Part shown: positions 34,141 to 45,300 of the stretch, piece by piece
How positions within the stretch are numbered: position 1 is the first letter of the stretch
Layout of the letters: each line of letters opens with the position of its first letter
From: Roseateles depolymerans
GTDB lineage: Bacteria; Pseudomonadota; Gammaproteobacteria; Burkholderiales; Burkholderiaceae_C
DNA length: 64,000 bases
Assembly (NCBI GenBank): GCA_003241055.1
Contig: QFOD01000024.1
Coordinates: 1-64,000 of the forward strand
Reading direction: 5' to 3'
Translations under genes and position numbers: made by a program
Notes under the pieces: model-generated
What the model saw: the letters and a program-made list of their open reading frames with translations, nothing else
Told to the model about the DNA's origin: nothing
The model's database searches: none

Positions 34141-35384
34141 ATGAGCGCGCCCCGACGCGGGCGGGCCACCTGGGCACTGGCCACGCTGCTGGCCTTCGGC
34201 AGCGCCGCCGCCCAGCCGCTGCGATCGGACGTGGTGCACTGGTGGACCTCCGGCAGCGAGGCCGCCGCGGTGCGCGCGCTGGCCGAGGCCTACCAGGGCG
34301 CCGGCGGGCGCTGGCGTGACCTGGCCGTCACCTCGGCCGAGCAGGCCCGCGAGATCGCCCGCACCCGCATCGCGGCCGGCAACCCGCCGCTGGCCGCGCA
34401 GTTCAACCTCTCCAGCGAGTTCACCGAGCTGGCCCGCCAGGGCCGGCTGCAGCCGCTGGACGACGTGGCCGCCCAGGCGCACTGGGCACAGGTGCTGCCC
34501 CCGGCGCTGCTGGACGCGCTGCGCATCGACGGCCATGTCTATGGCGCGCCGCTGAGCATCCACATGCCGGTGTGGCTGTGGAGCTCGACAGCCGCGCTGC
34601 GCCGCGCCGGCATCGCCCGCGAGCCGCGCAGCATGGACGAGCTGTTCGCCGCGCTCGACCGGCTGCAGGCCGCCGGCCTGGTGCCGCTGGCCCACGGCGG
34701 CCAGCCCTGGCAGGACCTGCACCTGTTCACCGCCGTGCTGCTGAACCAGGGCGGCCGCACGCTCTACCTGCAGGCGCTTCAGCAGCGCAGCGCCGCCGCC
34801 TGGCAGGGCGACGCGATGCGCCGGGTGCTGCTGAGCTTCAAGCGGCTGCGCCGTTATGTGGATGCGGCCTCGCCGGGGCGCGACTGGAACGACAGCACGG
34901 CGCTTCTCATCAGCGGCCGCGCCGGCCTGCAGTTCATGGGCGACTGGGCCAAGGGCGAGTTCGCGCAGGCCGGCCTGCAGGCCGGGCGCGACTACGGCTG
35001 CACGCCGGGCCTGGCCGCCGATGCGCCCTATGTGGTGGATGGCGACGTGTTCGTCTTCCCCAAGGGCGCCGACCCGGCCGCGCAGCGCCTGCTGGCCCGG
35101 GTGGTGACCGCCCCCGACACCCAGCTCGCGTTCAGCGCGCGCAAGGGCTCGGTGCCGGTGCGCATGGACCTGGACCTGCGCTCGCTGGACCCCTGCGCCC
35201 GCCTGGGCGCCGAGCGTCTGCGCGACCCCGGCCGCCTGGTCGCCAACATCGAACACCTGCTCCCACCCGCACGCCACCGGGCGCTGGAGCGCGTCATCAG
35301 CGATTACTGGAATCGCGAACAACCGGTCGAACGCGTGCAGCAAGCCCTCGTTCAGGCCCTACAAGACCCCGACAGGAGACAACC

Positions 35385-35388
<4 letters not shown>
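34141..35388 (+). CDS. ABC-type sugar-binding protein (extracellular solute-binding family 1)
   Basis: A 415-residue periplasmic binding protein of the sugar/glycerol-3-phosphate class. Signal peptide: ATWALATLLAFGSAAAQ after a basic start. VVHWWTSGSEAAAVRALAEAY near residue 33, PVWLWSSTAALRRAGI near 143 and the FMGDWAKGEF segment near 267 (AGLQFMGDWA) are typical of this family. No cognate permease genes follow: the next gene is an ATPase overlapping by TTGA. The start MSAPRRGR is chosen because it gives the signal peptide; longer starts exist at 34039 and elsewhere. Confidence 0.88.
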
Positions 35389-36446
<1,058 letters not shown>

Positions 36447-36456
36447 GGATCGCCGC

Positions 36457-37077
36457 TCAACGACGCCGGTAGGCCTGGGCGGCCGGCAGCGCCAGCGTCA
36501 GCAGCGCGCGCCCGCCGCGCAGCGGCTGCAGGTGCAGGTGGGCACCCAGGGCCGCCAGGCGCGGCTGCCAGTCGTCGGCCATGGCCCAACCCAGCCGCTC
36601 GGCCGCGCCGCGCACGCTCACGAACAGCACCGGCTCCAGCCACCACAGGTCGACCGCCAGCACGCCGGCCCGCGCCGGGCCTGGCTGCGGCTGCAGCCAG
36701 AGCTGCAACAGCTCGGACAGCAGGCGTGACGCCCGCGGCGAGGCGGCCTGCCCCCGGCCCTCGCCCCGCAGCCGCAGCGCCAGACGGGGCGCCCCTGGCC
36801 CGTGGCGGGCCTGGGCACTGCGGCACAGGCGCAGCGCCAGCTCGCGGGGGCCTTCGCGCAGATCGGGCTCGGGCACCTCGGGCTCGACCATGGCGAGCAG
36901 GCCGTCGAAGTCGCCCAGGATGGCGCGCAGCCGGCGGGCGGGCAGCGCGCCGCCCGGCAGATCGGCCAGCACGGCGTGCAGACTGAGCGTCAGCCCGCGC
37001 AGCCCCTGCAGCAGGTCATCCTGATCGAGGCCCCCGGGTGGCCGGGCGCTCGGGCCCTGATGGCCACCCTTGCTCAC
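36457..37077 (-). CDS. Degenerate histidine-kinase-like protein without the phospho-histidine
   Basis: A 206-residue protein with no named match. Residues 19-36 (QDDLLQGLRGLTLSLHAV) align well with the HisKA_3 H-box of NarX-type kinases (HDTLMQGLQGLLLSFHVA occurs in the kinase at 42303), but Gln19 replaces the phospho-accepting His. The C-terminal WAMADDWQPRLAALGAHLHLQPLRGGRALLTLALP resembles the G-box end of their ATPase domain (MRERAQQLGGELQV...), lacking the Gly-rich motif. There are no membrane helices. It could be a remnant or a dimerisation decoy. Function is unknown. Confidence 0.55.
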   Translation of the reverse strand: MSKGGHQGPSARPPGGLDQDDLLQGLRGLTLSLHAVLADLPGGALPARRLRAILGDFDGLLAMVEPEVPEPDLREGPRELALRLCRSAQARHGPGAPRLALRLRGEGRGQAASPRASRLLSELLQLWLQPQPGPARAGVLAVDLWWLEPVLFVSVRGAAERLGWAMADDWQPRLAALGAHLHLQPLRGGRALLTLALPAAQAYRRR

Positions 37078-37086
37078 CGCCGCCCC

Positions 37087-37494
37087 TTAGCGCGGGCGAC
37101 CCAGCATGGCAACGATGACGAAGCCCGCCACCAGCCCCAGGTGCTCGAAGAAGGCATTCATCAGCGGCATGCGCAGCTCGGGCGCCGCCGCCCAGAAGGC
37201 GTTGGCCATCAGGCTGGCGGCCAGCGTGAAGCCGGCCAACGCCAGCGCCGCCAGGCGCCGCCAGCGCAGCGGGCCGAACACGATCAGCAGCGGCGCCACC
37301 AGCTCCAGCACGATGACCGCCGCCGCGAAGGGCGCGGCCGGCTGCAGCCCGAAATGTGTCATCTCCGCCTGCGCGCCGGCGAAGTCGCTCAGCTTGACCA
37401 GCCCACCCTGCAGATAGGCCGAGCTCAGCAGCAGCAGCAAGACCCGCCACCACAGCGGCTCGGCGGTGATCGTGGCCGTCTCGACGCGACTCAT
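37087..37494 (-). CDS. DoxX family membrane protein
   Basis: A 135-residue DoxX-like protein with four hydrophobic helices. LLLLLSSAYLQGGLVKLSDF near residue 20 and AAAVIVLELVAPLLIVFG near 57 are characteristic. The ATG overlaps the amidohydrolase stop (ATGA), so it is translationally coupled. DoxX proteins are often found beside redox or metabolic enzymes; a specific role here is unknown. Confidence 0.88.
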   Translation of the reverse strand: MSRVETATITAEPLWWRVLLLLLSSAYLQGGLVKLSDFAGAQAEMTHFGLQPAAPFAAAVIVLELVAPLLIVFGPLRWRRLAALALAGFTLAASLMANAFWAAAPELRMPLMNAFFEHLGLVAGFVIVAMLGRPR

Positions 37495-39383
37495 ACGGCC
37501 CAGCAGGCGCAGCCCAGCGCGCCCCAGAAGCCGGCGTCGTTGCCGCCCGGGGTCTCGGAGGCCCAGGCCTTGGCGTGGGCATGGCCGTGCACGCCGCAGG
37601 CGCTCGCGCAGACGCAGGCCGCGGCGGCCTGCTTCATGCGCGCCTGCAGCGGCGCACCGTCCGCGCCCCATGCGCCGTAGCCGCCCCAGCGCCGCACCGG
37701 CGACCAGTCCGGCATGGCCGGCGGCGGCGGCGCGTCGTCCAGGCCGGCGAATTCGCCCGCGCCCCAGACGACACGCCCGCCCACCACGGTCAGCAGTGCG
37801 CTGATGTCGGCGATCTCGGACTCCGGGCAACCGAACAGGTCACGGTCGGGCACCATCAGGTCGGCGTACAGGCCGGCCTGGATGCGGCCCTTGCGGCCCT
37901 CCTCGTCGGAAAACCAGGTGACCTTCTCGGTCAGCATGCGCAGCGCGGTCTCGCGGTCCAGGCAGTGAGCCTGGGGCGTGAGCTGCAGGCCGCCGACCGT
38001 GCGGCCGGTGATCATCCAGGACATCGCCACCCAGGGGTTGTAGGAGGCCACGCGGGTCGCGTCCGTGCCGGCGGACACCGGCACGCCGGCCACCAGCATG
38101 GTCTTGATGGGCGGCGTGGCCTCGGCCGCGCGTGCACCGTAGCGTTCCACGAAGTATTCGCCCTGGTAGGCCATGCGGTGCTGCACCGCCACGCCGCCGC
38201 CCAGCGCGGCGATGCGGTCGATGGAGCGCTTGGAGATCGTCTCGGCATGGTCGAAGAACCAGTGCAGGCCCTTCAGCGGGATGTCGCGGTTGACCTTCTC
38301 GAACACGTCCAGCGCGCGGCTGATGGTCTCGTCGTAGGTGGCATGCATGCGCCAGGGCCAGCGGTTCTCGGCCAGGATGCGCACCACGCCCTCCAGCTCG
38401 GGTTCCATGGCCGCGCTCATCTCGGGGCGGGGCTCACGAAAGTCCTCGAAGTCGGCGGCCGAGAACACCAGCATCTCGCCCGCGCCGTTGTGGCGGAAGT
38501 ACTCGTCGCCCTGCTTGTATTTGGAGCCGGCGGTCCAGCGCAGGAAGTCGTCCTTCTCCTGCTTGGCCTTCTGCGTGAACAGGTTGTAGGCCAGGCGGAT
38601 GGTGAGCTGCTTCTCGTTGGCCAGGTGCTGGATGACCTCGTAGTCCTCCGGGTAGTTCTGGAAGCCGCCGCCCGCATCGATCGCGCCGGTCACGCCCAGG
38701 CGGTTGAGCTCACGCATGAAGTGGCGCGTGGAGTTGATCTGGTAATCCAGCGGCAGCTTGGGGCCCTTGGCCAGCGTTGCGTACAGGATGGCCGCATTGG
38801 GCTTGGCCAGCAGCAGGCCGGTGGGGTTGCCGTCGCTGTCGCGCTGCATCTCGCAGCCCGACGGCACCTGGGTGTTCTTGTCGTAGCCCACGGCACGCAG
38901 TGCGGCGCCGTTCAGCAACGCGCGGTCGTAGAGGTGCAGGATGAAGACCGGCGTGTCGGGTGCCGCCGCGTTGATCTCGTCCAGCGTGGGCAGGCGCTTC
39001 TCGGCGAACTGGTGCTCGGTGAAGCCGCCCACCACGCGCACCCACTGCGGCGCCGGCGTGATCGCGACCTGGGCCTTCAGCATGGCCATCGCGTCGGCCA
39101 GCGAGCGCACGCCATCCCAGCGCAGCTCCATGTTGAAGTTCAGGCCACCGCGGATGATGTGCAGGTGGTTGTCGATGATGCCGGGCAGCACCGCGCGGCC
39201 GCGCAGGTCGATGCGGCGGGTGGCCGGGCCGGCCAGCGCCAGCACCTCGGCATCGCTGCCGACCGACAGGAACTGGCCGCCGCTGATCGCGACGGCCTGG
39301 GCCTGGGGCTTCTGGCGGTCCAGCGTCGTGAAGCGGCCGTTGAAAAGGATGAGGTCGGGGAAGGAGGTGGCGGGCGGGTTCAT
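37491..39383 (-). CDS. YtcJ-like amidohydrolase with Cys/His-rich tail
   Basis: A 630-residue amidohydrolase-superfamily enzyme. The first metal motif is DNHLHIIRGG (HxH) near residue 71; the HWFFDHAETIS segment near 375 and AGTDATRVASYNPW near 440 carry further ligand-type residues. YtcJ-like members hydrolyse diverse amides or esters. The last 45 residues are rich in Cys and His (CVCASACGVHGHAHAKAW, GALGCACWAV), which suggests a metal- or redox-binding tail; similar tails occur in this clade from memory. It is followed by DoxX, and XapX is divergent. Substrate unknown. Confidence 0.88.
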   Translation of the reverse strand: MNPPATSFPDLILFNGRFTTLDRQKPQAQAVAISGGQFLSVGSDAEVLALAGPATRRIDLRGRAVLPGIIDNHLHIIRGGLNFNMELRWDGVRSLADAMAMLKAQVAITPAPQWVRVVGGFTEHQFAEKRLPTLDEINAAAPDTPVFILHLYDRALLNGAALRAVGYDKNTQVPSGCEMQRDSDGNPTGLLLAKPNAAILYATLAKGPKLPLDYQINSTRHFMRELNRLGVTGAIDAGGGFQNYPEDYEVIQHLANEKQLTIRLAYNLFTQKAKQEKDDFLRWTAGSKYKQGDEYFRHNGAGEMLVFSAADFEDFREPRPEMSAAMEPELEGVVRILAENRWPWRMHATYDETISRALDVFEKVNRDIPLKGLHWFFDHAETISKRSIDRIAALGGGVAVQHRMAYQGEYFVERYGARAAEATPPIKTMLVAGVPVSAGTDATRVASYNPWVAMSWMITGRTVGGLQLTPQAHCLDRETALRMLTEKVTWFSDEEGRKGRIQAGLYADLMVPDRDLFGCPESEIADISALLTVVGGRVVWGAGEFAGLDDAPPPPAMPDWSPVRRWGGYGAWGADGAPLQARMKQAAAACVCASACGVHGHAHAKAWASETPGGNDAGFWGALGCACWAV

Positions 39384-39554
39384 CAGGTCGGGCAGCGGGA
39401 AATCGGGATGCTGTCAGCCTACGCGCCCGACCGTGCCGGCAAATCAGCCGAACGGCCGATGACAGGGCGCCCCGACGATGGACGCCGCCGCCGGCCCAGG
39501 CGCTTAGGCTGACGGCTGTATCCGGATCGTCCGATCCCTAGCCCTGGAGCCCTC

Positions 39555-39827
39555 ATGAAAGCCTATCTCGCCTCGCTGGCCGCCGGCCTGCTGGTCGGTG
39601 TCATCTACGCCCTGCTCAACGTGCGTTCGCCGGCACCGCCCATCATTGCGCTGATCGGCCTGCTGGGCATCCTGATCGGCGAGCAGATCCCGCCCTTCTT
39701 CCGCCAGCATTTCAGCAGCGAGCCCAAGCAGGTGAGCTGGGTGAACGACCAGGTCAAGCCCCACATGTTCGGCGAGCTGCCGCGCTGCAAGGACGTGGCC
39801 GCCCAGGCCCCGCAGGACAAGGCCTGA
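39555..39827 (+). CDS. XapX domain-containing protein
   Basis: A 90-residue protein of the XapX family (DUF1427 type). The domain is MKAYLASLAAGLLVGVIYALLNVRSPAPPIIALIGLLGILIGEQ, with two membrane helices within residues 1-45, then a soluble tail with PHMFGELPRC. GGAGCCC precedes the ATG. XapX proteins co-occur with amidohydrolases and isochorismatase-like hydrolases as here; the function is not established. Confidence 0.9.
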   Translation: MKAYLASLAAGLLVGVIYALLNVRSPAPPIIALIGLLGILIGEQIPPFFRQHFSSEPKQVSWVNDQVKPHMFGELPRCKDVAAQAPQDKA

Positions 39828-39860
39828 CCCCCACGCCCGCGGCACCCGCGGGCTCCACGT

Positions 39861-39896
39861 GAAAACGGCGCAGCGCCCGCGAGGGCCTGCGCCGTT
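39861..39896 (-). terminator. Rho-independent terminator of the isochorismatase gene
   Basis: AACGGCGCAG (39864-39873) pairs perfectly with CTGCGCCGTT (39887-39896). Read on the minus strand the stem is followed by TTTTC, as expected for a terminator of the gene ending at 39928. On the plus strand no T-tract follows. Confidence 0.7.
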
Positions 39897-39927
39897 GCTG
39901 CATCAGCGGCCCGCAGGCCGCACTGCA

Positions 39928-40575
39928 TCAGCCCTCGTGGGCGCCGAACATGGTCTTGGCGTAGATGATGCCCAGGCCGTAGGCGCCACCATACTTCTTG
40001 GCGATGCCGGTGGTCAGCTCATAGGTCTCGCCGCGGGCCCAGTCGCGCTGCAGCTCCAGCATGTATTGCAGCGCCGTCATCGGGCGGGCGCCGGCCTGGA
40101 TCATGCGTTGCACCGCGCGCTCGTGCGCCTCGGTGGAGACATCGCCGCAGGCGTCGGTGATGAAGTACACCTCGAAGCCCTGCGACAGCGCCGACAGCGC
40201 CGGGCCCACGATGCAGACCGAGGTCCACAGGCCGGCCAGCACGACACGATTCTTGCCGATGCGGTTCACCTCGGCGATGACGGCCTCGTCCTCCCAGGTG
40301 TTCATGGAGGTGCGGTCCAGCAGCTTCTGGCCCGGGAAGGGGGCGACCACCTCGTCGAACATCGGGCCCGAGAAGCTCTTCTCGGCCACCGTGGTCAGGA
40401 TGGTGGACACGCCGAAACCCGCGGCGGCGCTGGACACCAGGGCGGCGTGCTGGCGCAGCTGCACGGCGTCGATGGACTTGGTCGCAAAGGCCATCTGCGA
40501 CTGGAAGTCGATCATGATGAGGGTGTGGTCCTTGGGCGTCAGCAGCAAGGGAGACGGGGTGGCTTTGGCAGTCAT
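39928..40575 (-). CDS. Isochorismatase-like cysteine hydrolase (YcaC-like)
   Basis: A 215-residue isochorismatase-fold hydrolase. The catalytic Asp is in MIDFQSQMAFA near residue 23, the Lys is in a TVAEKSFSGPMFDE segment near 65, and the nucleophile Cys in VLAGLWTSVCIVGPALSA near 120. The ending resembles YcaC. With the amidohydrolase and XapX this forms a recurring group in proteobacteria, probably for breakdown of an amide or related compound. It is closed by the terminator at 39861-39896. Confidence 0.9.
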   Translation of the reverse strand: MTAKATPSPLLLTPKDHTLIMIDFQSQMAFATKSIDAVQLRQHAALVSSAAAGFGVSTILTTVAEKSFSGPMFDEVVAPFPGQKLLDRTSMNTWEDEAVIAEVNRIGKNRVVLAGLWTSVCIVGPALSALSQGFEVYFITDACGDVSTEAHERAVQRMIQAGARPMTALQYMLELQRDWARGETYELTTGIAKKYGGAYGLGIIYAKTMFGAHEG

Positions 40576-40726
40576 GACAGACCTTTCAATGCGTTGATCA
40601 GGGGTTGCGGCGCACCCTCGGGCACGCTCGTCGCCATTCTTGAAACGCGGCCTTCAAAGCACATGCCGTCGTGGACCGAAACCCGCTAAGCCTTTGGGCT
40701 AGGCCTCGCGCAACGAGCGGTGCAGA

Positions 40727-41344
40727 TCAGCGCGCGGCGGCCGCCATGGGCTCGTCGTCATCGCCCAGCAGGCCGCGGCGGCGTGCCTCGATGACGGCCT
40801 GGGTGCGGCTGGACACGCAGAGCTTGTCCAGCACCGTGCGCACATGGGCCTTCACCGTGCCCAGCGCGATGTCCAGCCGCAGCGCGATGGACTTGTTGCC
40901 CAGGCCCGTGCCCAGCAGCTCCAGCACCTGCAGCTCGCGGCGGGTCAACGGGTCCAGCCCGAAGCTGTTGGCCAGGCAGGCCGAAGCGCCGGCACACAGG
41001 TAGCGCTGCCCCAGATGCACGCTCTGCACCGCGCGGTTCAGCTCGGGGGCGGCGCACTCGGCCGTCACATAGCCGTGGGCGCCGGCCTCCATCGCCTCGC
41101 GCACCATGCGCCCGTTCAGGCGCGCGCTGACCACCAGGCAGCGCGTCGGCACGCCCTGGGCCACCGCATGCAGCAGCGCGAGGGCCTGCTCGTGGTCGGC
41201 CACCACCACATCCGCATGGGCGGCATGCTGGGCCCATTCACCCTCGCGCACATCGCACTCGTCCGCCAGCAGGGCCCGCACCCCGGCGTTCAGCACCGGA
41301 CTGGGATGCACGACCACCACGTTTGTTCGCCTACCCAACATCAT
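40727..41344 (-). CDS. LuxR-type regulator with a pseudo-receiver domain
   Basis: A 205-residue NarL/LuxR-family protein (start MMLGRR; an alternative is the second ATG). The helix-turn-helix is LTRRELQVLELLGTGLGNKSIALRLDIALGTVKAHVRTVLDKL, within residues 133-175. The receiver is degenerate: the acidic pair after strand 1 is replaced by HPS (VVVVHPSPVLNAG), Asp50 remains in VVVADHEQ, and the conserved Lys is missing (GYVTAECAA). It is unlikely to be conventionally phosphorylated. It is divergent from the NarL regulator at 41624. Confidence 0.85.
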   Translation of the reverse strand: MMLGRRTNVVVVHPSPVLNAGVRALLADECDVREGEWAQHAAHADVVVADHEQALALLHAVAQGVPTRCLVVSARLNGRMVREAMEAGAHGYVTAECAAPELNRAVQSVHLGQRYLCAGASACLANSFGLDPLTRRELQVLELLGTGLGNKSIALRLDIALGTVKAHVRTVLDKLCVSSRTQAVIEARRRGLLGDDDEPMAAAAR

Positions 41345-41446
41345 CGACTCCTCAGAACAACAGCGGCATGGCGAAGGCCCCCCGCGATGACGGCATTTCA
41401 CCTGCGAGCGGGCCAAGACCCGAGACCCGACCGGGGGGCATCGGGA

Positions 41447-41479
41447 CACCCGATCGGGTGAATCTCGGCCTTTTGGCCG
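41447..41479. promoter_or_regulatory. Two adjacent palindromes between divergent regulators
   Basis: CACCCGATCGGGTG (41447-41460) is a perfect 14-base palindrome, followed at 41466-41479 by CGGCC-TTTT-GGCCG. Both lie in the 279-base gap between the LuxR-type gene (minus) and the NarL-type gene (plus), where operator sites for either would be expected. Otherwise nothing else is recognised in the gap. Confidence 0.4.
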
Positions 41480-41623
41480 GGTTGTCTTCGCTCCTAGGGG
41501 GATGGAAAGCCCCGGCATGGCCTTGCCCGGTTTTTCCTAAGGGCTTTGCACGGATGGTTGCGTGACCAGCAAGACCTGACCAGAATCCGCGCCCACTTGG
41601 GCGCCAGCCCAGGTGTGCCGCCG

Positions 41624-42289
41624 ATGCCCCCACCGACCACGCCTCTCCCTACTGACGACACGAATGGCCGCACCGGCATCCTGATCGTCGACGACCACCC
41701 GCTGCTGCGCGAAGGCATTGCGGCGGTGGTGGCGCGCGAGCCCGATCTCTACATCGTCGGCGAGGCGTCCAGCGGCGAGGAGGCAGTGGAGATGCACCGT
41801 CGTCTGCAGCCCGGCATCACGCTGATGGACCTGGTGCTGCCGGGCATAGACGGCATCGACGCGATGCGCGAGATCCAGCACAGCACGCCAGCGGCGCGCG
41901 TGCTGATCCTGACCACCTACCGCAGCGACCAGCAGGCCTTTCGGGCGCTGCATGGCGGTGCGATGGGCTTCCTGCTGAAGAGCTCGCTGCGCAGCGAGCT
42001 CATCCTCGCTGTGCGCGCCGCGGTGCAGGGCCGGCGCTGGATGCCGCCGGACCTGGCGGCCGACGTATCGGCCATCTCGTCGGCCGACGCCCTCAGCGAC
42101 AAGGACCTGCGCGTGCTGGAGCTGATCGCCGGCGGGCTGACGAATCGCGAGGTGGGCTGCGCGCTGTCGCTGTCCGAGGAGGCGATCCGCTCGCGGCTCA
42201 AGCTCATCCTGTCCAAGCTGCATGCGCGCGACCGCACCCAGGCCGTCGCCATTGCCATCGGCCGCGGGCTGATCCGCCCGGGCAGCTGA
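41624..42289 (+). CDS. NarL-family response regulator
   Basis: A 221-residue response regulator. The receiver begins TGILIVDDHPLLREG (acidic pocket VDD), with phospho-Asp69 in ITLMDLVLPGIDG and the conserved Lys119 in MGFLLKSSLRSEL. The LuxR helix-turn-helix is LSDKDLRVLELIAGGLTNREVGCALSLSEEAIRSRLKLILSKL. The start was chosen over a 26-residue extension. It ends 13 bases from the convergent sensor kinase, which is a HisKA_3 kinase and its likely partner. Confidence 0.93.
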   Translation: MPPPTTPLPTDDTNGRTGILIVDDHPLLREGIAAVVAREPDLYIVGEASSGEEAVEMHRRLQPGITLMDLVLPGIDGIDAMREIQHSTPAARVLILTTYRSDQQAFRALHGGAMGFLLKSSLRSELILAVRAAVQGRRWMPPDLAADVSAISSADALSDKDLRVLELIAGGLTNREVGCALSLSEEAIRSRLKLILSKLHARDRTQAVAIAIGRGLIRPGS

Positions 42290-42302
42290 AGACCCGCCTC
42301 AG

Positions 42303-45300
42303 TCAGTCGGCTGCAGGCGTGCGGCGACGGGGCCAGATCTTGCGCCACAGCGCCGCCCAGCGGCCGCGCCGGCGGTCGCGCGGGTCGGCATAGGCCGTCT
42401 GCGCCGGCAGCTCGGCCCGCACCTCCGTCCCCTCCCCTGGCCAGGACTGCACCTGCAGCTCGCCGCCCAGCTGCTGCGCGCGCTCGCGCATGCCGGTCAG
42501 GCCGAAATGATTGGGCCGGGCACCGGCCTGCATCCAGCGGCCGTCCATGCCGCGGCCGTCATCCCGCACGCTGAGCCAGCAGCCCTCGGGCGCGTAGCCC
42601 AGCGCGATGTCGAGCCGCCGCAGGTCACCCGCATGACGCACCGCGTTGAGCATGGCCTCGCGGCCTATGCACAGCAGCGCATCGCGCGCCAGCGGGTCCA
42701 GAGCGCGCGGCTCGCCCTGCAGGCTCAGCGCCAGCCGGGTGTCGTCCTGCAACAGCTCGCGCGCCATCTGACCGAGCACGCTGTCGAGCGCGCCATCGCC
42801 ATCGCCGCTGGCCCGCAGCGCCCAGACCCGGTCGCGCCCCTCGGTGATCAGCGCCTCGGCCCGCCGCAGCGCCAGCTCCAGCTGCGCGCGCAGCCGGCCG
42901 TCCACCACCGAGCCGACCGCCACATGGAAGGACAGCAGCAGCCCCTGCAGGCCCTGCATCAGCGTGTCGTGCAGCTCGCGGGCGATCCGCTCACGCTCGC
43001 CATGGCGCTCCTCCAGCCGCAGGGCCACGCGGTGCTCGAGTGCATTGGTGCGCAGCCAGTAGGCCGCGGCCACCACCAACCCCAGCAGCAGCAGCAGCAC
43101 GCTGAGGAATGGCCAGGTCTGCCACAGCTGCGGCGTGACCGAGAACTCGTAGACCAGGCCCGGCTCGCCCCAGATGCCGTCGCCGTTGGCCGCCATCAGG
43201 TGCAGCCGGTAGCGGCCGGGGCCGAGGTTGGTGATCAGCAGTTCGCGCTGCCCGCCCAGTTCCTGCCAGCGGTTGTCCGCGCCCTCCAGCCGGTAGCGAA
43301 AGCGTGCCCGATCGGCCGCCGCCAGCGTCTGCGCCGTGAAACGCACGGTCAGGCTGCGCGTGCCGGCCGGCAGCGCCATCGGCTGACCAGGCTTGAAGGT
43401 CCGGTCGCCGCTGCGCAACGACAGGATCTCCACGCCGGGCGGGCGCCGGTTCAGCTGCAGCAGGCGTGGGTCCAGCCAGGCTACACCGCGGTTGGTCACG
43501 AACCAGAGCCGGCCCTTGGCATCGCGCTGGGCGGTGCTGGCGTTGGGCGCCTGCAGCGCGATGCCGGGCAGGCCGTCGCGGCTGTCCAGCACCAGCCGGT
43601 CCACCAGCTGAGGCCCCGGCGCCGACAGCCGCTCCAGCGCCTCGCGATCCAGGTGGACGACGCCGCGGGCGCCGTTCAGCCAGAGATCACCCCGCTCGTC
43701 GCGCACGATGCCGGTCACGCTGCCGAAGGCGTCGTCCTGCTCCGCGTCGACATGGGCGAAACCGCCGCGCACCATGCGCGCAAAACCGCCGTGCCCGGCC
43801 ACGAAGACCTCGCTGTCGGTGCTGGTGATGGCGCTGAGATAGCCCAGGCTCAGCCCCTGCTCGCGCCCGTAGCGCAACACCCGACCCTGCAGGTCCACCC
43901 GCAGCAGCTGATCGGCCACGCCCAGCCACAGCGAGCCGTCCGTGCCGGCCTCGACCAGCTGCACGTCGCCCAGGTCGGCCGGCAGGGCCTCAAGCCGCTC
44001 GGCACGCCCGTCCACCCGCACGTGCCACAGGCCGGCCCCGGTCACCGAGAGCCAGAGCCCGCCCTCGTGATCGGGAGCCGAGGCCAGCGACAGCGGCGCC
44101 CGCACGTCCACCGGCAGCCGGACCGCCCGGAGTTCGCGCCCGCGGACGCGAAACAGCCCGTTGGTGTCCACCATCCACGCCTCGTCCGTGCCGGCCGGCG
44201 CCAGCACGCGGGCCAGACGCCCGCCCGGCAGCTGGCGCGGCGCCTGCGGCGGGTCGACCACCCACAGCCCGTCACCCCCGCCGGCCAGCACGCCCGAGCC
44301 GTGCGGGGCGAGCACGAAGCCCGCGAAGCCGACGCTGGACAGCGCCGCCACCGCATGCATCCGACGCGGCCGGAAGCCCCCCAGGCCGAAGTTGGTGCCG
44401 ACCCAGACCCCACCCTCGTCGTCCTCGGCCAGCGGCACGGCCGCGTCGGCCATCAGTCCGTCCTGGCTGGTGAAGCGCTGCAGGCCGGGCTGGTCACCAG
44501 CCAGGCGCTGGCCGGGCCGCAGCCGCGTGATGTCGGGCACGCGCAGCAGGCCGCCGGCCGCCGAGGTCAGCCACAGGCTGCCGTCGCGCGCGAACAGCAT
44601 CTGCTTGGCCAGCGTCTGCCGCGCCGGCGGCCCGCTCTCGGCCACAGGCGGCAACGGCATGCCCAGCACGTCCGTCAGCGCGCGCGTGCCGCCCAGCGGC
44701 TCGGACAGCCAGACGCGGCCTTCCAGGTCTTCGGCCACGACGGCGTCGCGGCCTATGGTCTGGCGGTAGACGGAAAAGCGCGACTCGCCCGAGCGCAGCG
44801 AGGCCAGCACCCGTGCACCGCAGACCCACAGCGTGTCACGGCTGTCCACGAACACGTAGTAGGCCTCCCGGTCGGGAAAGCCGGCTTCCGCGCCCACGCG
44901 CGTCCAGCGGCTGCCGTCGTAGCGCCCCAGCCCGGTGCCGGCGGCCGCCCAGATGTGGCCGTTCGCCGTGCGGGCGATGCGCAAGACCCGGCCCTCGGGC
45001 AGCCCCTGTTCACGACCGAAGGCCTGCACCTGCCCGTCGCGCAGCCGCGCCACGCCGCCGCTGTGAAAGCCCAGCCAGATCTCGCCCTGGGGTGCCAGCA
45101 GCAGCGCGTTGATGTTGGACGCCGGCAGCCGCTGGCCGTGGGCCAGCGCATAGCGCTCGAACTGCACACCATCGAAATGGAACAGCCCCAGCCCCGTGCC
45201 CAGCCAGAGCTTGCCGTCGGCCGCATAGCGCATGGTCCAGATGTCGGCGGGGGCGCCCTCGGCAATGCTCCAGCGGGTCAGTTCCTGGTCGTCCGCCAGG

